Shown piece by piece: positions 7,428 to 17,020 of a DNA stretch of 32,594 bases. The notes beneath the pieces were generated by a model. That model was not told the origin of the DNA. It did not search any database and saw only the letters and a program-made list of their open reading frames with translations. Numbering within the stretch: position 1 is the stretch's first letter; each line of letters opens with the position of its first letter. The translations under genes were made by a program, and so were the position numbers. The DNA comes from Methanobrevibacter curvatus (GTDB lineage: Archaea > Methanobacteriota > Methanobacteria > Methanobacteriales > Methanobacteriaceae), in the NCBI RefSeq assembly GCF_001639295.1, contig NZ_LWMV01000072.1, positions 1-32,594 on the forward strand, given 5' to 3'.

Positions 7428-8720
7428 TCAATCTTCTTTGTCTGTTTTATCTTTATTATTTATTACAATTTTTGGTTGGTTTAATAAAACTATTTTATTT
7501 GATTCTACATCCTCATCTAAGAGAACATGGGGACCAATAAAGGTATTAAAACCTACGGTTACACCTGGAGTGAAACTTGAATTTATTCCAGTTTTTACAT
7601 TGTCACCAATAATAGAACCCATTTTTCTTCTTCCACTATTAATCTTTTCGCCTTTAATCATTATTTTAACAGGTTTATCATCAAATCTCAAGTTAGCAAT
7701 ATTAGTTCCAGCTCCAAGATTACAGTTAGAACCTATTACAGAATCACCAACATAACTTAAATGATTAACATTAGTATTTTCCATAATAATAGAATTTTTA
7801 ATTTCTACAGCATTTCCAACTTTTACATTATCACCAACATATGTATTTCCCCTAATATAACAATTAGGACCTATATCACAGTTTTTACCAATATAAACAG
7901 ACCCTTGAATATAAACTCCAGATCGGATTATACTCCCTTCATCGAGAAATATATTACCATGGATAGTTGCTCCTCTCTCAATTTCACCTTTAATCTCTCT
8001 TTGAATATCTTTAAGCATGATTTCATTAATTTCAATTAATTCCCAAGGTCGTCCAACATCGATCCACTCTTTGTTAGTTAAAAATCCACGAACAATTTTT
8101 TTATCTATAATTTGAAGAGATAAAGAATCTGTAATTTCATACTCTCCCCTTGGAGACTTTTTAGTTTTATCTATTTTTTCAAAAATATCCTTGCTAAAAA
8201 TGTATATTCCTGTGTTAATTAAATTACTTGGTGCTTTATCTTTTTCTGGCTTTTCAACAACATTTTTAATTAAATTATCCTCTATTTCAACTACTCCAAA
8301 GTCACTTGGATCATCTACTTCTTTTAAAACCATTAAAGTATCTGGAGAATTTTGATTGTAATCTTCAGTAATATCTTTGATCAATTCTTTATCTAGAATA
8401 ATATCTCCATTTAAAACAATGAAATCTTCTTCCACAAAACCCTTAGAGTAAGATATTGCATCAGCTGTTCCAGCATATTCTTTTTGAGTTTTATATGAAA
8501 TATTTACTCCAAATTTTTTTCCATCACCAAAATAATCTTTTACAATCTCTTCTTTATAGCTAACAATCAAAAGAATATCAAATATCCCACATTCTTTTAA
8601 AGCTTCAATATTATGTTGTATAATAGGTTTTCCTATAACAGGAAGCATTGTTTTTGGCTTTGTTAAAGTCAAAGGTCTCATTCGTGACCCTTCACCAGCA
8701 CTTAAAATTACTGCTTTCAT
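7428..8720 (-). CDS. glmU: Bifunctional sugar-1-phosphate nucleotidylyltransferase/acetyltransferase (GlmU type)
   Basis: The N-terminal half (about 1-230) is a nucleotidyltransferase with LSAGEGSRMRPLTLTKPK (6-23), the NTP-binding loop and lysine. The C-terminal half (about 245-410) is a left-handed beta-helix of hexapeptide repeats typical of acyltransferases. This matches archaeal GlmU enzymes, which acetylate glucosamine-1-phosphate and then uridylylate it to UDP-GlcNAc. A pure glucose-1-phosphate thymidylyl/uridylyltransferase role is the alternative, but the adjacent glmM supports GlmU. The 430-residue length fits. GGAGTGATACA precedes ATG at 8720. UDP-GlcNAc would feed pseudomurein and glycoprotein synthesis. 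The C-terminal tail is Lys/Asp-rich. Confidence 0.92.
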   Translation of the reverse strand: MKAVILSAGEGSRMRPLTLTKPKTMLPVIGKPIIQHNIEALKECGIFDILLIVSYKEEIVKDYFGDGKKFGVNISYKTQKEYAGTADAISYSKGFVEEDFIVLNGDIILDKELIKDITEDYNQNSPDTLMVLKEVDDPSDFGVVEIEDNLIKNVVEKPEKDKAPSNLINTGIYIFSKDIFEKIDKTKKSPRGEYEITDSLSLQIIDKKIVRGFLTNKEWIDVGRPWELIEINEIMLKDIQREIKGEIERGATIHGNIFLDEGSIIRSGVYIQGSVYIGKNCDIGPNCYIRGNTYVGDNVKVGNAVEIKNSIIMENTNVNHLSYVGDSVIGSNCNLGAGTNIANLRFDDKPVKIMIKGEKINSGRRKMGSIIGDNVKTGINSSFTPGVTVGFNTFIGPHVLLDEDVESNKIVLLNQPKIVINNKDKTDKED

Positions 8721-8767
8721 TGTATCACTCCAAAATAAATTCTTATTTTAAATTAATATTAAATAGC

Positions 8768-8854
8768 ATGATGATTAATGCATAAATGATGATTAATGCA
8801 TAATAAATAAATAAATAATTAAATAGTTAATCAATATTAGATTAATCAATATTA
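8768..8854. repeat. Two sets of short tandem repeats upstream of glmU
   Basis: An 18-bp unit, ATGATGATTAATGCATAA, is perfectly duplicated at 8768-8785 and 8786-8803. A second pair, TTAATCAATATTA at 8827-8839 and 8842-8854, has a 15-base period. The first pair starts 48 bases upstream of the glmU ATG, in its promoter zone. The pairs could be tandem binding sites for a regulator or simple slippage products. Confidence 0.6.
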
Positions 8855-8998
8855 ATATAGCTGAAAATGATTTTTATTGATTAAAAAGTAATAAAAAAAA
8901 TTATAAATCAAAAAACTATAATTATTACTCTAATATTATTCTAATTATTATTCCAATTTCTAATTATTATTCTAATTTATTAATTATTAATGTAAATA

Positions 8999-10354
8999 TT
9001 AATGAATCAAATTATTTATGAAATTCTCTGAAGTTTTTTGTATAAAATCTGCTCTTTCTTGAGTTTTTCCTTCTAAAGTTATTCTAAAGTAATCTTCAGT
9101 TCCAGATGGGCGAATCAATACCCAACTTCCATCTTTAAATGTTAAACGAAGTCCATCGATTGTACTGACTTCAATAATATCGTTAAATTCATTTTTAATT
9201 GATTTTTTAACTTCATCCATTATTAATACTTTTTCTTCTTTAGAACATGGGAGTTTAACTCTTTCATTTGGATAACTAGGTATTTCATTTAGAAGTTGTG
9301 ATAATTTTCCTTTTTTAGAAACAATTTCAGCTATTTTTAATCCTGAGAGAATGCCATCAGGACACATTGAAAATTCTGGATGTATCCATGTTCCAGACGG
9401 TTCTCCACCAAATGAAGCATTTTCTTTCTCCATTAACTCTGCGACATGAACATCTCCTACTTCAGAGCGAAAAATTTTTCCCCTACTACCAACAGCTTCA
9501 TCAATGGCTAGTCCTGCATCTACAGTAGTAACAATTGTATCTCCAGTTTTAATAACCATTTCTTTTGAAATAAGGCCTAATAATTTATCAAAATCACTGA
9601 TTTCTCCATTTTCATCAACAGTAATCATTCGATCAGCATCTCCATCATGAGCTATTCCTAAATCAGCATTTAAAATAGGAACTAACTGCATTAAATCTCC
9701 TAAATTATTTTTATTTGGTTCTGCTTTTCTACCTGGAAAAAACCCATCTACTTGGCTGTTTAAAGTGATTACTTCACAACCAGCCATTCTAAAAATAATT
9801 GGTGAAAGTTCTGAACCTGCACCAGAAGCCGAATCAATTAAAACCTTTAATCCTTTCTTAATTTTAACAAGTGAAAGTAATTTATCAATGTAGTCTTTAA
9901 TAATTTCATTGTTGTGGTAAATTTTACCAACATTATTCCATGAAGGAGTTATAAATGAATTAGAATTGTATATTTCTTCAATTTCATCTTCTTGGCTACT
10001 TGTAAAAGCCATTCCATTTTTATTCCAAATTTTAACGCCATTGTCTGTAGATGGATTATGTGATGCCGTTATCATTATTCCACAAGAACAATTAAGCATT
10101 TCTGTAGCAAAACCAGTTAAACCTGTTGGAACCATTCCTAGTTTTATAACATTGCACCCAGTTTCAATTAAACCAGAAGAAATTCCATTATCTAAAACTT
10201 TATTAGATGTTCTAGGATCATATCCAACAACAACATCACCTTTGCCACCCAAATAAGTTCCAATAGCTTTTCCAATGTTAATTGCTAAAATCCCATTAAC
10301 ATCTTCTGGAAAATGACCTCTTATCCCTGAGGTTCCAAATAGTTTTTTTTTCAT
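8999..10354 (-). CDS. glmM: Phosphoglucosamine mutase
   Basis: This alpha-D-phosphohexomutase converts glucosamine-6-phosphate to glucosamine-1-phosphate, the substrate of the adjacent GlmU. Motifs in order are KKLFGTSGIRG at the N terminus, the phosphoserine loop TASHNPSTDNG (Ser at about 98), the metal site DGDADR, the sugar-binding GEPSGTW and the phosphate-binding RPSGTE near the end. I start at ATG 10354 rather than the upstream ATG 10366. GGATGAT lies at the right distance before it, and family members begin at this MKKK-LFGTSGIRG. The result is 451 residues. Phosphomannomutase activity is an alternative, but the glmU neighbour favours GlmM. Confidence 0.94.
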   Translation of the reverse strand: MKKKLFGTSGIRGHFPEDVNGILAINIGKAIGTYLGGKGDVVVGYDPRTSNKVLDNGISSGLIETGCNVIKLGMVPTGLTGFATEMLNCSCGIMITASHNPSTDNGVKIWNKNGMAFTSSQEDEIEEIYNSNSFITPSWNNVGKIYHNNEIIKDYIDKLLSLVKIKKGLKVLIDSASGAGSELSPIIFRMAGCEVITLNSQVDGFFPGRKAEPNKNNLGDLMQLVPILNADLGIAHDGDADRMITVDENGEISDFDKLLGLISKEMVIKTGDTIVTTVDAGLAIDEAVGSRGKIFRSEVGDVHVAELMEKENASFGGEPSGTWIHPEFSMCPDGILSGLKIAEIVSKKGKLSQLLNEIPSYPNERVKLPCSKEEKVLIMDEVKKSIKNEFNDIIEVSTIDGLRLTFKDGSWVLIRPSGTEDYFRITLEGKTQERADFIQKTSENFINNLIH

Positions 10355-10542
10355 AGTATCATCCAAATATGGCTATAATCATATAGAACATGTAAATAAT
10401 ATAAATATATAAAGAGTTAAAAAAATAATAAATGAATTAAAGTAAAATATAAGTGAATTAAATAAAATAAAAATAAATTAGAGAAATAAATGAATAAATT
10501 AAATTAATTAAAATAAATAAAAAATTCATTATATTTAAATAA

Positions 10543-11781
10543 CTAAGCTCCAAATTTAGGTGATTTACCCATTAAATCTAAAATAATGTCCATTACATCA
10601 GAGCCTCTTATTCTTAAGAGTCCTCCTTTTGTGGCATCTATTTCATTAAATTTATTAACACCATCTACTCTAATATCAGAGCCATTAATCATTATTGGTA
10701 CTGGATCAGCACTATGATCCATTACAGAAATAGGAGTAGAATGATCAGCAGTTAAAATAATAATCGTGTCTTTTAATTCTAATAATTTAGAAACAACTAT
10801 ATCATCTACTTTTTCTATAAATTCTAATTTTTCCTTGTAGTTACCATCATGCCCTGCCTCATCAGCTCCATCAATATTAACTAAAAAGAAGTCATAATCA
10901 CTGTTTTTAACATTATCCATGATTGTATCAACTATATTATCTAAATTAGTGTCTACTCCTCCAGTTGCCCCATCAACTTCTATAATTTCCATTCCAGCAA
11001 ATCTAGCAATTCCCATAATAAGACCAGTTTCAGCAATACATGCAGAGTTCAAAGAATATTTACTATTTAGCGGTTCAACATCAGGAACTGCACCTGCTCC
11101 ACGAGGAATAATAATATTTGCAGGAGGTTCATTTTTTTCTACACGGTTTAAATTAATTGGATGATTTTTAATTAATTCATATGATTTTTTAACAATTTTA
11201 TTTAACAAATCAGCTGTTTTTTTTGCCTCAGCTGAATCGTCTTTAGCTACAACAATTTTAGGTGGTTTTCCTTCAATTTTAGGGTCTGCATCAGAAACCT
11301 TATCTGATAAACCTTCCCCCCTTAAAACTAAAACTGCCCTATGGCCAGTAGACTCTTTAAAAACTATTTCAATATCTTCATATTCTTCAATTTTCATTTC
11401 ATTAAGTTTTGAAATGATGGAAGATGTATTATCCCTTATTCTTCCTGCTCTTCTATCAGTCACTATAAACTCATCATTAACAGTTGAAAAATTACATCTA
11501 AATGCTATATCTCCAGGAAAAATATCAATTCCAACTCCACAAGCTTCAAAAGGACCTCTTCCAGTGTAAACAATATTTGGATCATATCCTAAAATAGAAA
11601 TATGAGCAGTATCACTTCCTGGGCGAATACCTGGTTTAATAGAATCCATAATACCATTTATACCTTTTTTAGCCATTTTGTCCAAATTAGGAGTATTAGC
11701 TGCTTGTAATGGAGTTTGATTATTTAGTTCTTTTAAAGGACGATCACCTAATCCGTCCATGATAAATACTATTCCTTTCAT
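10543..11781 (-). CDS. apgM: 2,3-bisphosphoglycerate-independent phosphoglycerate mutase, archaeal type
   Basis: This enzyme interconverts 3- and 2-phosphoglycerate in gluconeogenesis. The 412-residue protein belongs to the alkaline-phosphatase superfamily. Visible metal-binding motifs are IMDGLGDRP at the N terminus, PGSDTAHISILGYDP with the probable nucleophile serine, NIDGADEAGHDGN and LTADHSTP near the C terminus. The tail KSPKFGA is normal for the family. GGGATGGGATAA precedes ATG at 11781. It is transcribed alone, between glmM and the ribosomal stalk genes. Confidence 0.95.
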   Translation of the reverse strand: MKGIVFIMDGLGDRPLKELNNQTPLQAANTPNLDKMAKKGINGIMDSIKPGIRPGSDTAHISILGYDPNIVYTGRGPFEACGVGIDIFPGDIAFRCNFSTVNDEFIVTDRRAGRIRDNTSSIISKLNEMKIEEYEDIEIVFKESTGHRAVLVLRGEGLSDKVSDADPKIEGKPPKIVVAKDDSAEAKKTADLLNKIVKKSYELIKNHPINLNRVEKNEPPANIIIPRGAGAVPDVEPLNSKYSLNSACIAETGLIMGIARFAGMEIIEVDGATGGVDTNLDNIVDTIMDNVKNSDYDFFLVNIDGADEAGHDGNYKEKLEFIEKVDDIVVSKLLELKDTIIILTADHSTPISVMDHSADPVPIMINGSDIRVDGVNKFNEIDATKGGLLRIRGSDVMDIILDLMGKSPKFGA

Positions 11782-12372
11782 TTATCCCATCCCAATATAT
11801 TTAAAAATTGAAATTGATTAATTTAATGATTGATATTTATTAAAACAATTCCTAGACTAAATTTATTTAGTGCCTTATTATTAAATTAGGCTATTGATTA
11901 ATATCAATTTTTTGATTAATAATTATTAACTAAATTATTATTGAATTAATATTGAATTATTATTGAATTATTGTTTTACATAGTAATTTTAAGTATATCT
12001 AAAATTATATGAATGTAATATACTTAACTTACAATAAAATTATTAAGAAATAACTTAAACAAAATTAAAAAAATAATTCAATTTTATCAAATAATATATT
12101 GGACTTTAAAACATATATATTTTAAAAAATTATTTTATAATTATTTTATAATTATTTTTCAATAATTTAGAAAAAGCAAATAATAAAAAAATTTCTTTAA
12201 ACAAAAGCAAAAAAAATATAAAAAAAATGTGAAAAATAAATTAAAAAAACAGAAAAAATACAGAAAAAGCTAATAAATATATAAAATTTTAATAATAAAA
12301 AAAGACAAGCTATTTAAAAGACAAGCTATTTAATAATTAAAAAAAAGCAAAAATATAAAAAAAAGAAAATAA
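11782..12372. other. AT-rich spacer between apgM and P1 with simple repeats
   Basis: No gene is seen. It must hold the apgM promoter. A hairpin, ACTAAAT-TT-ATTTAGT, lies at about 11856-11871. Three runs of an 11-base ATTGAATTATT-like unit lie at about 11937-11972. A 16-bp unit, AAGACAAGCTATTTAA, is exactly duplicated at 12302-12333. None has a clear function. Confidence 0.5.
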
Positions 12373-12386
12373 GGGGAAAATCCCCC
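12373..12386 (-). terminator. Stem-loop and T-tract terminator after the P1 gene
   Basis: On the minus strand GGGGGATTTTCCCC, followed by TTATTTTC and a run of T, lies 20 bases beyond the P1 stop codon. The G/C stem is striking in such AT-rich DNA. It is likely the end of the stalk-protein transcript. Confidence 0.6.
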
Positions 12387-12406
12387 AATAAAGAAAACTA
12401 TAAAAT

Positions 12407-12709
12407 TTATCCGAAGAGTGCACCTAAGCCCGCAGCAGCTTCTTCTTCAGAAGCTTCTTCTTCTTCCTCTTCTTCCTCTTCAACAGGAGCAGCAACTTCA
12501 ACAGCAGCAACAGGAGCAGCAGGAGCAGTAGCAACAGCTGCAGTTTCAATAGCTTCGCTAATATCTACATCATCTAAAGCAGCAATTAAAGCTTTGATTC
12601 TTGCTTCATCAGCATCAATGCCAGCGGCTTCGACTATTTTCTTTACATTATTTTCGTTAATATCTTTATCTACACTATGCAAAATCATTGCGGCATATAC
12701 ATATTCCAT
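12407..12709 (-). CDS. rpl12: Ribosomal protein P1 (aL12), stalk protein
   Basis: This 100-residue acidic stalk protein forms dimers on P0 and recruits translation factors. It has a helical dimerisation domain (1-65), an Ala/Pro hinge (66-78), an acidic run of Glu and the conserved factor-binding end GLGALFG. The tail is nearly identical to that of P0. GGTGAAAAC precedes ATG at 12709. It is the last gene of the secE-spt5-L11-L1-P0-P1 order, separated from P0 by 190 bases, so it may have extra expression to supply several copies per ribosome. Confidence 0.97.
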   Translation of the reverse strand: MEYVYAAMILHSVDKDINENNVKKIVEAAGIDADEARIKALIAALDDVDISEAIETAAVATAPAAPVAAVEVAAPVEEEEEEEEEASEEEAAAGLGALFG

Positions 12710-12899
12710 GTTTTCACCTATAAACTTTTAATTATTTAATTAGCCTAAGACTATTTATTCATCTTAAGACCATTTAATTATTTTTAGCCATTAAGACTTA
12801 AACCATGCCATTAGACATTTATTTAATTTTTAATTGAAATTTTAATAAAAAAATTGTAAGTTAATAATTTTAAAAGATTAATCAAGTATCAAGACAAAA

Positions 12900-13910
12900 C
12901 TAACCAAAGAGAGCACCTAAACCAACAGCTGCATCTTCTTCAGAAGCTTCTTCCTCTTCTTCTTCCTCTTCTTCTTCAGCATTATCTTCTTCTACTACAA
13001 CAGGAGCAGCAGATGCAACATTAGATAATAAATCTAATAACTCATCATCTAAAGCACCTTCAACACCACTAATAGCTGAAGCAATGGCTAACAATTCAGT
13101 ACGTGCTTTTCCAATTAAAAGACCTATTGTATCATCATTAACAATTGCAGCATTAACAGCTAAGTTACGTGCTTTAATAAATGCATTGGACAATATTGCA
13201 GAAACAGTAGCATTTGTAGGTATTGCAGCATTAACAGATAAGTTGAATGCACCATTAAATGCAGCTTGAATGTTTTGAAGAGTTTTTTCTTCATCGATAA
13301 ACAATATATCAGAAGTGTATATAGTTTCTTCCTCATAAGCAGCTCTTAAATTAATACCTACTTCCATAGGATTAATATCTAAACGAGTTAAAGTAGTAGC
13401 TACTTGTTTAGAAACTTCTTCTCCTTCTTTTACTATAACATGATCTTTTTGTACAGTAATTTTACCTTTATCGATTTTTGCAGGAATTCCAACTTGTTGT
13501 AATTCACCAAGGAATGGACCTGGCTCAAAACCAGTATCTCCTGCTGGGACAACAATATCTGCAGTAGCAATACTACCAGCTTTAGCTGGAGCAGGAGTTT
13601 TACTGTCTTCTAAAATTTTGTATAATTTAAAAGAGTTTAAATCAGTAAACACGATTGCAGGTTGCCCTATCATAAAAGGAGAAAGACCTGTGATATTCTC
13701 TTTATTTTGAGCAATATCATTAAGTGCTAAATCAATGAGATTCTTTTTAGCCATTCTTATTATGGCTTTACCTTGAAGAGATTTTCTCATTAGTTGCATT
13801 TGTCTTGCAGGAATATTTAACAAATCAACAACACCTATAACAGAGTGTGAATTGAGTAATTCCTTGAGTTCTTTAACCTCTTCTTTTTTCCAATTAGCAA
13901 CGTGAGCCAT
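12900..13910 (-). CDS. rplP0: Ribosomal protein P0 (uL10), stalk base
   Basis: This 336-residue protein anchors the P1 stalk to 23S rRNA. It has an N-terminal rRNA-binding domain (about 1-110 and 180-215), the archaeal insertion between, C-terminal helical spines for P1 dimers (about 215-300), an acidic Glu run and the GLGALFG tail shared with P1. The binding site GGGTGATTTAAA overlaps the last codons of the L1 gene, and ATG at 13910 follows the L1 stop by one base. L1 and P0 are therefore translationally coupled. The length is normal for archaeal P0. Confidence 0.97.
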   Translation of the reverse strand: MAHVANWKKEEVKELKELLNSHSVIGVVDLLNIPARQMQLMRKSLQGKAIIRMAKKNLIDLALNDIAQNKENITGLSPFMIGQPAIVFTDLNSFKLYKILEDSKTPAPAKAGSIATADIVVPAGDTGFEPGPFLGELQQVGIPAKIDKGKITVQKDHVIVKEGEEVSKQVATTLTRLDINPMEVGINLRAAYEEETIYTSDILFIDEEKTLQNIQAAFNGAFNLSVNAAIPTNATVSAILSNAFIKARNLAVNAAIVNDDTIGLLIGKARTELLAIASAISGVEGALDDELLDLLSNVASAAPVVVEEDNAEEEEEEEEEEASEEDAAVGLGALFG

Positions 13911-13911
13911 T

Positions 13912-14550
13912 TTAAATCACCCTCGCTATTGGACCCATGGTTGTCTTAATAAACATGGATTTAATTTGATTTCTTCCTTTCTCTAAGTTGCGATCTAAGA
14001 CAGCAAGAACGGCTTCAATATTTTCAGCTATTTCTTCATCTGACATATCTTGAGTACCAACTAAGGCCTGGATAGAAGCTTGAGTTTTAACAGACACTTT
14101 AACTGTAGATTTTAATCTATCAATTATAGGGTCAACTTTAATTGCGGCAGGAACAGGTTTAGGCATTTTCTTCCTTGGTCCAAGAACAGGTCCTAAATAT
14201 CTACCTACAAGAGGCATTAAATCGGCCTGTGCTACAAAGAAGTCATATTGATTAGCTATTTTTTTAGCTTCCTTCCTTTTCTTACCGAATTCTTCTAACT
14301 GCTCTTTAGTTATAACAAGATCTACACCAGCTTTTTTAGCTTGAAGCGCCAATTCCCCATCAGCGACAAAACCAATTTTAATGCCTTTGCCTCTTCCATT
14401 AGGGAGAGAAACTTCCTCATCGAACCGATTTTCAGGTTTTTTGACATCTAAATCTCTGATGTTAACAATAACATCAACAGATTGTGTGAAGTTTCTCGGC
14501 TTTGAAAGTTCTTTAGCCTTCTTCACTGCTTCTAATATATCTTGTGTCAT
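13912..14550 (-). CDS. rpl1: Ribosomal protein L1 (uL1)
   Basis: This 212-residue protein of the L1 stalk has the typical opening, the [21 protein letters not shown] segment (about 112-132) and the C-terminal [18 protein letters not shown] precedes ATG at 14550, next to a perfect 18-bp palindrome. In Methanococcus vannielii, L1 represses its own operon by binding a site inside the start of its mRNA, so similar feedback is plausible here but not shown. It is followed directly by P0 and preceded by a 375-base leader that separates it from L11. Confidence 0.97.
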   Translation of the reverse strand: MTQDILEAVKKAKELSKPRNFTQSVDVIVNIRDLDVKKPENRFDEEVSLPNGRGKGIKIGFVADGELALQAKKAGVDLVITKEQLEEFGKKRKEAKKIANQYDFFVAQADLMPLVGRYLGPVLGPRKKMPKPVPAAIKVDPIIDRLKSTVKVSVKTQASIQALVGTQDMSDEEIAENIEAVLAVLDRNLEKGRNQIKSMFIKTTMGPIARVI

Positions 14551-14563
14551 ACAAATCCTCCAG

Positions 14564-14581
14564 GAACTTTTTAAAAAGTTC
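14564..14581. promoter_or_regulatory. Perfect 18-bp palindrome beside the L1 ribosome binding site
   Basis: GAACTTTTTAAAAAGTTC is a perfect palindrome ending two bases before the GGAGG of L1. On the mRNA it could fold into a short hairpin close to the binding site; as DNA it could be an operator. It is a candidate control element for the L1-P0-P1 genes. Confidence 0.55.
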
Positions 14582-14925
14582 TCTAATGGATATTTATCAG
14601 TTTCGATTAATTGAACATTCTACTTTCATTCATAGTATACTATAAATGAATAAATTATGTCTATTAATCCTTAGTAAACAATATATCCGCCACAGAAAAA
14701 AATCATTTCAATTCTGTAACATCATTTACATTGAATAAAATTGAGTAATAAGTTAAATAAAAAACTTATTAATAAAATTATATTAGTAAAATTATATTAT
14801 GATAAAAATAAATTATAAAATATAAATTATAAAATATAAATTATAAAATTAAATTATAAACCAGATTACGATTAAAGTAAATTATAATTTATAAAAATAT
14901 GAGAAATACTTGAAACTACAGAATA
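14582..14925. other. Leader and promoter region of L1
   Basis: No gene is seen. The part nearest L1 (about 14582-14720) has higher G+C than the rest, and an imperfect hairpin with arms ATTCA-TAGTA and TACTA-(TAAA)-TGAAT lies at 14628-14651. The rest is low-complexity AT with repeated TATAAATTATAAAA units (about 14810-14850). This suggests an untranslated leader and a promoter separate from that of L11. Confidence 0.45.
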
Positions 14926-15414
14926 TTATTCTGTTTCAACAAGTATATCATCATATTCTCCAGCATCAACTATTTTTTGTGCTTCACGTGGGTCTTTACC
15001 ATCAACAGTAATTCCCATACTAACACAAGTCCCCATAATCTCTTTAACAGCATGCTTGTAATCATTGGCAAGTAAAGAATCAAACTTCATTCTTGCAACT
15101 TTTAAAGATTGGTCTATGGATAAATCAGCGATTTTTTCTAAGCCAGGATCTTGAGAAGCCTTCTCAATTCCAAGTTCATCCATAATAAGGGCAGTTGTTG
15201 GAGGAGTACCTATTTCTATTTCGAATTCCTTAGTAGCAGCATCAATAGTGACCTTTACAGGAACTTTCATTCCAGAAAAATCTGCAGTTTTTTTGTTGAT
15301 TTCTTCAACAACTTGCATCATATTAATACCAAATGGACCTAAAGCAGGACCTAAAGGTGGTCCAGGGGTGGCAGTTCCACCTTCAATAAGGACTTCAACA
15401 GTACTTTTAGCCAT
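14926..15414 (-). CDS. rpl11: Ribosomal protein L11 (uL11)
   Basis: This 162-residue protein of the GTPase-associated centre has the motif [29 protein letters not shown] (residues 12-40 in part), the Pro-rich region that contacts factors. The C-terminal rRNA-binding domain includes GIEKAS and [17 protein letters not shown] at the end of the Spt5 gene precedes ATG at 15414. The Spt5 stop and the L11 start overlap by one base (TAATG), so the two are translationally coupled. Confidence 0.97.
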   Translation of the reverse strand: MAKSTVEVLIEGGTATPGPPLGPALGPFGINMMQVVEEINKKTADFSGMKVPVKVTIDAATKEFEIEIGTPPTTALIMDELGIEKASQDPGLEKIADLSIDQSLKVARMKFDSLLANDYKHAVKEIMGTCVSMGITVDGKDPREAQKIVDAGEYDDILVETE

Positions 15415-15899
15415 TAGTCAGCCTCCTTTTGTATAATTCTAATTTGATCAGCTTTAACAGTAACAGGTATAGGAACAGCAGCTTCAATTAATTCCAAGAC
15501 AACTTCTTCACGAGATTCATCAATACGAATCACTTTAGCTCTTTCACTTTTAAATGGTCCTGAAATAAGCTCCACAATGCTTCCTTTATTAATGCTAGAT
15601 ATAATAGGCTCAGGTTTTAGGAATTTTTTTAATTCTTCAAAAGAAACAATGTTAGAACCCTCTTTTTTATCTTTACTTTCAACAACCCCTCTTAAATGAG
15701 GAATTCTCATGTGAGGATTACGCATATCAATTTTAGTTGAAGATTCTACCAAAACATAACCTTTTAAAGATTCTGGAACGATAACGGCTCTTAAGCCTAA
15801 CCCACTTTCTTTTGCTTTCTTAGCTAACATTCTTGCCACATTTCTCTCTTGACCTGCAGAGGTTTTAAGAGCATATATGGAATTTTGAGTATCTTCCAT
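15414..15899 (-). CDS. spt5: Transcription elongation factor Spt5 (NusG homologue)
   Basis: This 161-residue protein has an NGN domain (about 6-90), which binds the RNA polymerase clamp with Spt4, and a KOW domain (about 100-155, with [20 protein letters not shown]). Together they raise processivity and link transcription to translation. AAGGTG lies about ten bases before ATG at 15899. It is one-base overlapped with L11. secE lies upstream in the usual order, but with an unusually long 386-base spacer. Confidence 0.96.
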   Translation of the reverse strand: MEDTQNSIYALKTSAGQERNVARMLAKKAKESGLGLRAVIVPESLKGYVLVESSTKIDMRNPHMRIPHLRGVVESKDKKEGSNIVSFEELKKFLKPEPIISSINKGSIVELISGPFKSERAKVIRIDESREEVVLELIEAAVPIPVTVKADQIRIIQKEAD

Positions 15900-16285
15900 T
15901 TATAATTCACACCTTAATAAATTAAAATCTGATCGATTTAATAAAAATGAATATCTAAATAATTAACATTTAAAATATGTTTTTAGGTCTAAAAAAAATA
16001 CAAAAAATAATTTTAAAACAGTTAATACTAAAAATAAAGATTTTTAAATATAATTATATAGAAAAAAGAAATAATTAAAATAAAAATAAATTATTTAAAA
16101 TTAGATATGTAAAATATATCTTTATTTTCCAATATATAAACTTAATTAAATTTTTATATTAAACAAATAATATATTAAAAATAAATATTAAAAAATAAAA
16201 TTAAACAAATTACATTATTAATTATTATAAATAAAATTAAATTTAATATTTGAATAACATCAATAATTATAAATGATTAAGCAAA
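15900..16285. other. Long AT-rich spacer between secE and spt5
   Basis: No open frame of note. The minus strand has TATA-like stretches (for example around 16045-16060), so spt5-L11 probably has its own promoter here instead of reading through from secE. Confidence 0.4.
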
Positions 16286-16465
16286 TTACATTCCTATTAA
16301 TTCACCAAATAAAATAATTACAAACCCTATAACTCCAATAATAGCTATTCCAATAGCTGTTACTTTTGAAAAATTTAAAAATTCTTCTTTATCTGGTTTC
16401 TTTGCTACTTTGAAAACTCTTTTTGACTGTCTAATAAATTGAGAAATTGATTCATTTAAATTCAT
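16286..16465 (-). CDS. secE: Protein translocase subunit SecE (Sec61 gamma)
   Basis: This 59-residue frame starts at ATG 16465 after GTGATATT and ends at TAA 16286-16288. The N-terminal amphipathic part, with SQFIRQSKRVFKVAKKPDKE (residues 8-27), is the conserved SecE/Sss1 motif. It is followed by FLNFSKV and one membrane span (about 35-56, rich in Ile/Val/Gly). The length and layout are typical of archaeal SecE, which clamps SecY in the protein-conducting channel. Its position just upstream of spt5, L11 and L1 is the classic archaeal gene order and confirms the call. Confidence 0.93.
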   Translation of the reverse strand: MNLNESISQFIRQSKRVFKVAKKPDKEEFLNFSKVTAIGIAIIGVIGFVIILFGELIGM

Positions 16466-16582
16466 AATATCACTTAATTAAATAAAATAATAAAAAATAA
16501 TTGAAAAATAAAAATTTTAAAAATAATGAAAGTAATATAAAATTATAAAAATAACTAGTGTTGTAAATTAAAAGTAAAATAC

Positions 16583-16834
16583 TTAAGTAGCATTCAATTT
16601 GTCTTCTTCATCCAAAATAGCTAAAAACTCATCCCAAGCTTCTAATTTCTCTTTAGCTGCTTGATCAGACAAAACTTCAATAGCATAACCTGCATGCACA
16701 AGAACATATTTACCAACTTCGATTTCATCTACTAAATCTAACTTAACAGATTGCTTGACTCCACCAAAGTCAACATAACCTACATTATTATCTTTATCAA
16801 TTTCTACTATTTGAGCAGGTGCTGCAATGCACAT
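16583..16834 (-). CDS. hypC: Hydrogenase maturation chaperone HypC
   Basis: HypC carries the Fe(CN)2CO unit with HypD and delivers it to the large subunit of [NiFe] hydrogenases, which methanogens need for H2 oxidation. I start at ATG 16834, not the upstream ATG 16840. This gives the N-terminal Met-Cys of MCIAAPAQ, whose Cys2 is essential in the family. The site AAGGAGA is at good spacing for this ATG but touches the other one. The result is 83 residues. The beta-barrel core includes YVDFGGVKQSVKLDLV and the conserved KYVLVHAGYAIEVL. No other hyp genes lie nearby. Confidence 0.93.
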   Translation of the reverse strand: MCIAAPAQIVEIDKDNNVGYVDFGGVKQSVKLDLVDEIEVGKYVLVHAGYAIEVLSDQAAKEKLEAWDEFLAILDEEDKLNAT

Positions 16835-17020
16835 AAACATTCTCCTTAAAACAATGAAATATAACTAAAGAAATTATTAAATATTTTGATTTATTAAATA
16901 TTTTTATTATAAATAAACTATATTTTTTGAAATATTTAAAATTTACTAAAAAAATTTTTAAAAAAAAAAATAAAGTAATTAAATAATATAGTGAATTAAA
17001 ATAAAATTAATTTGTTGAAA

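Noticed and set aside
8768-8803. ATGATGA motifs as C boxes of a C/D guide RNA.
   Set aside because: No D box (CTGA) at fitting distance and no guide-like sequence between the copies.
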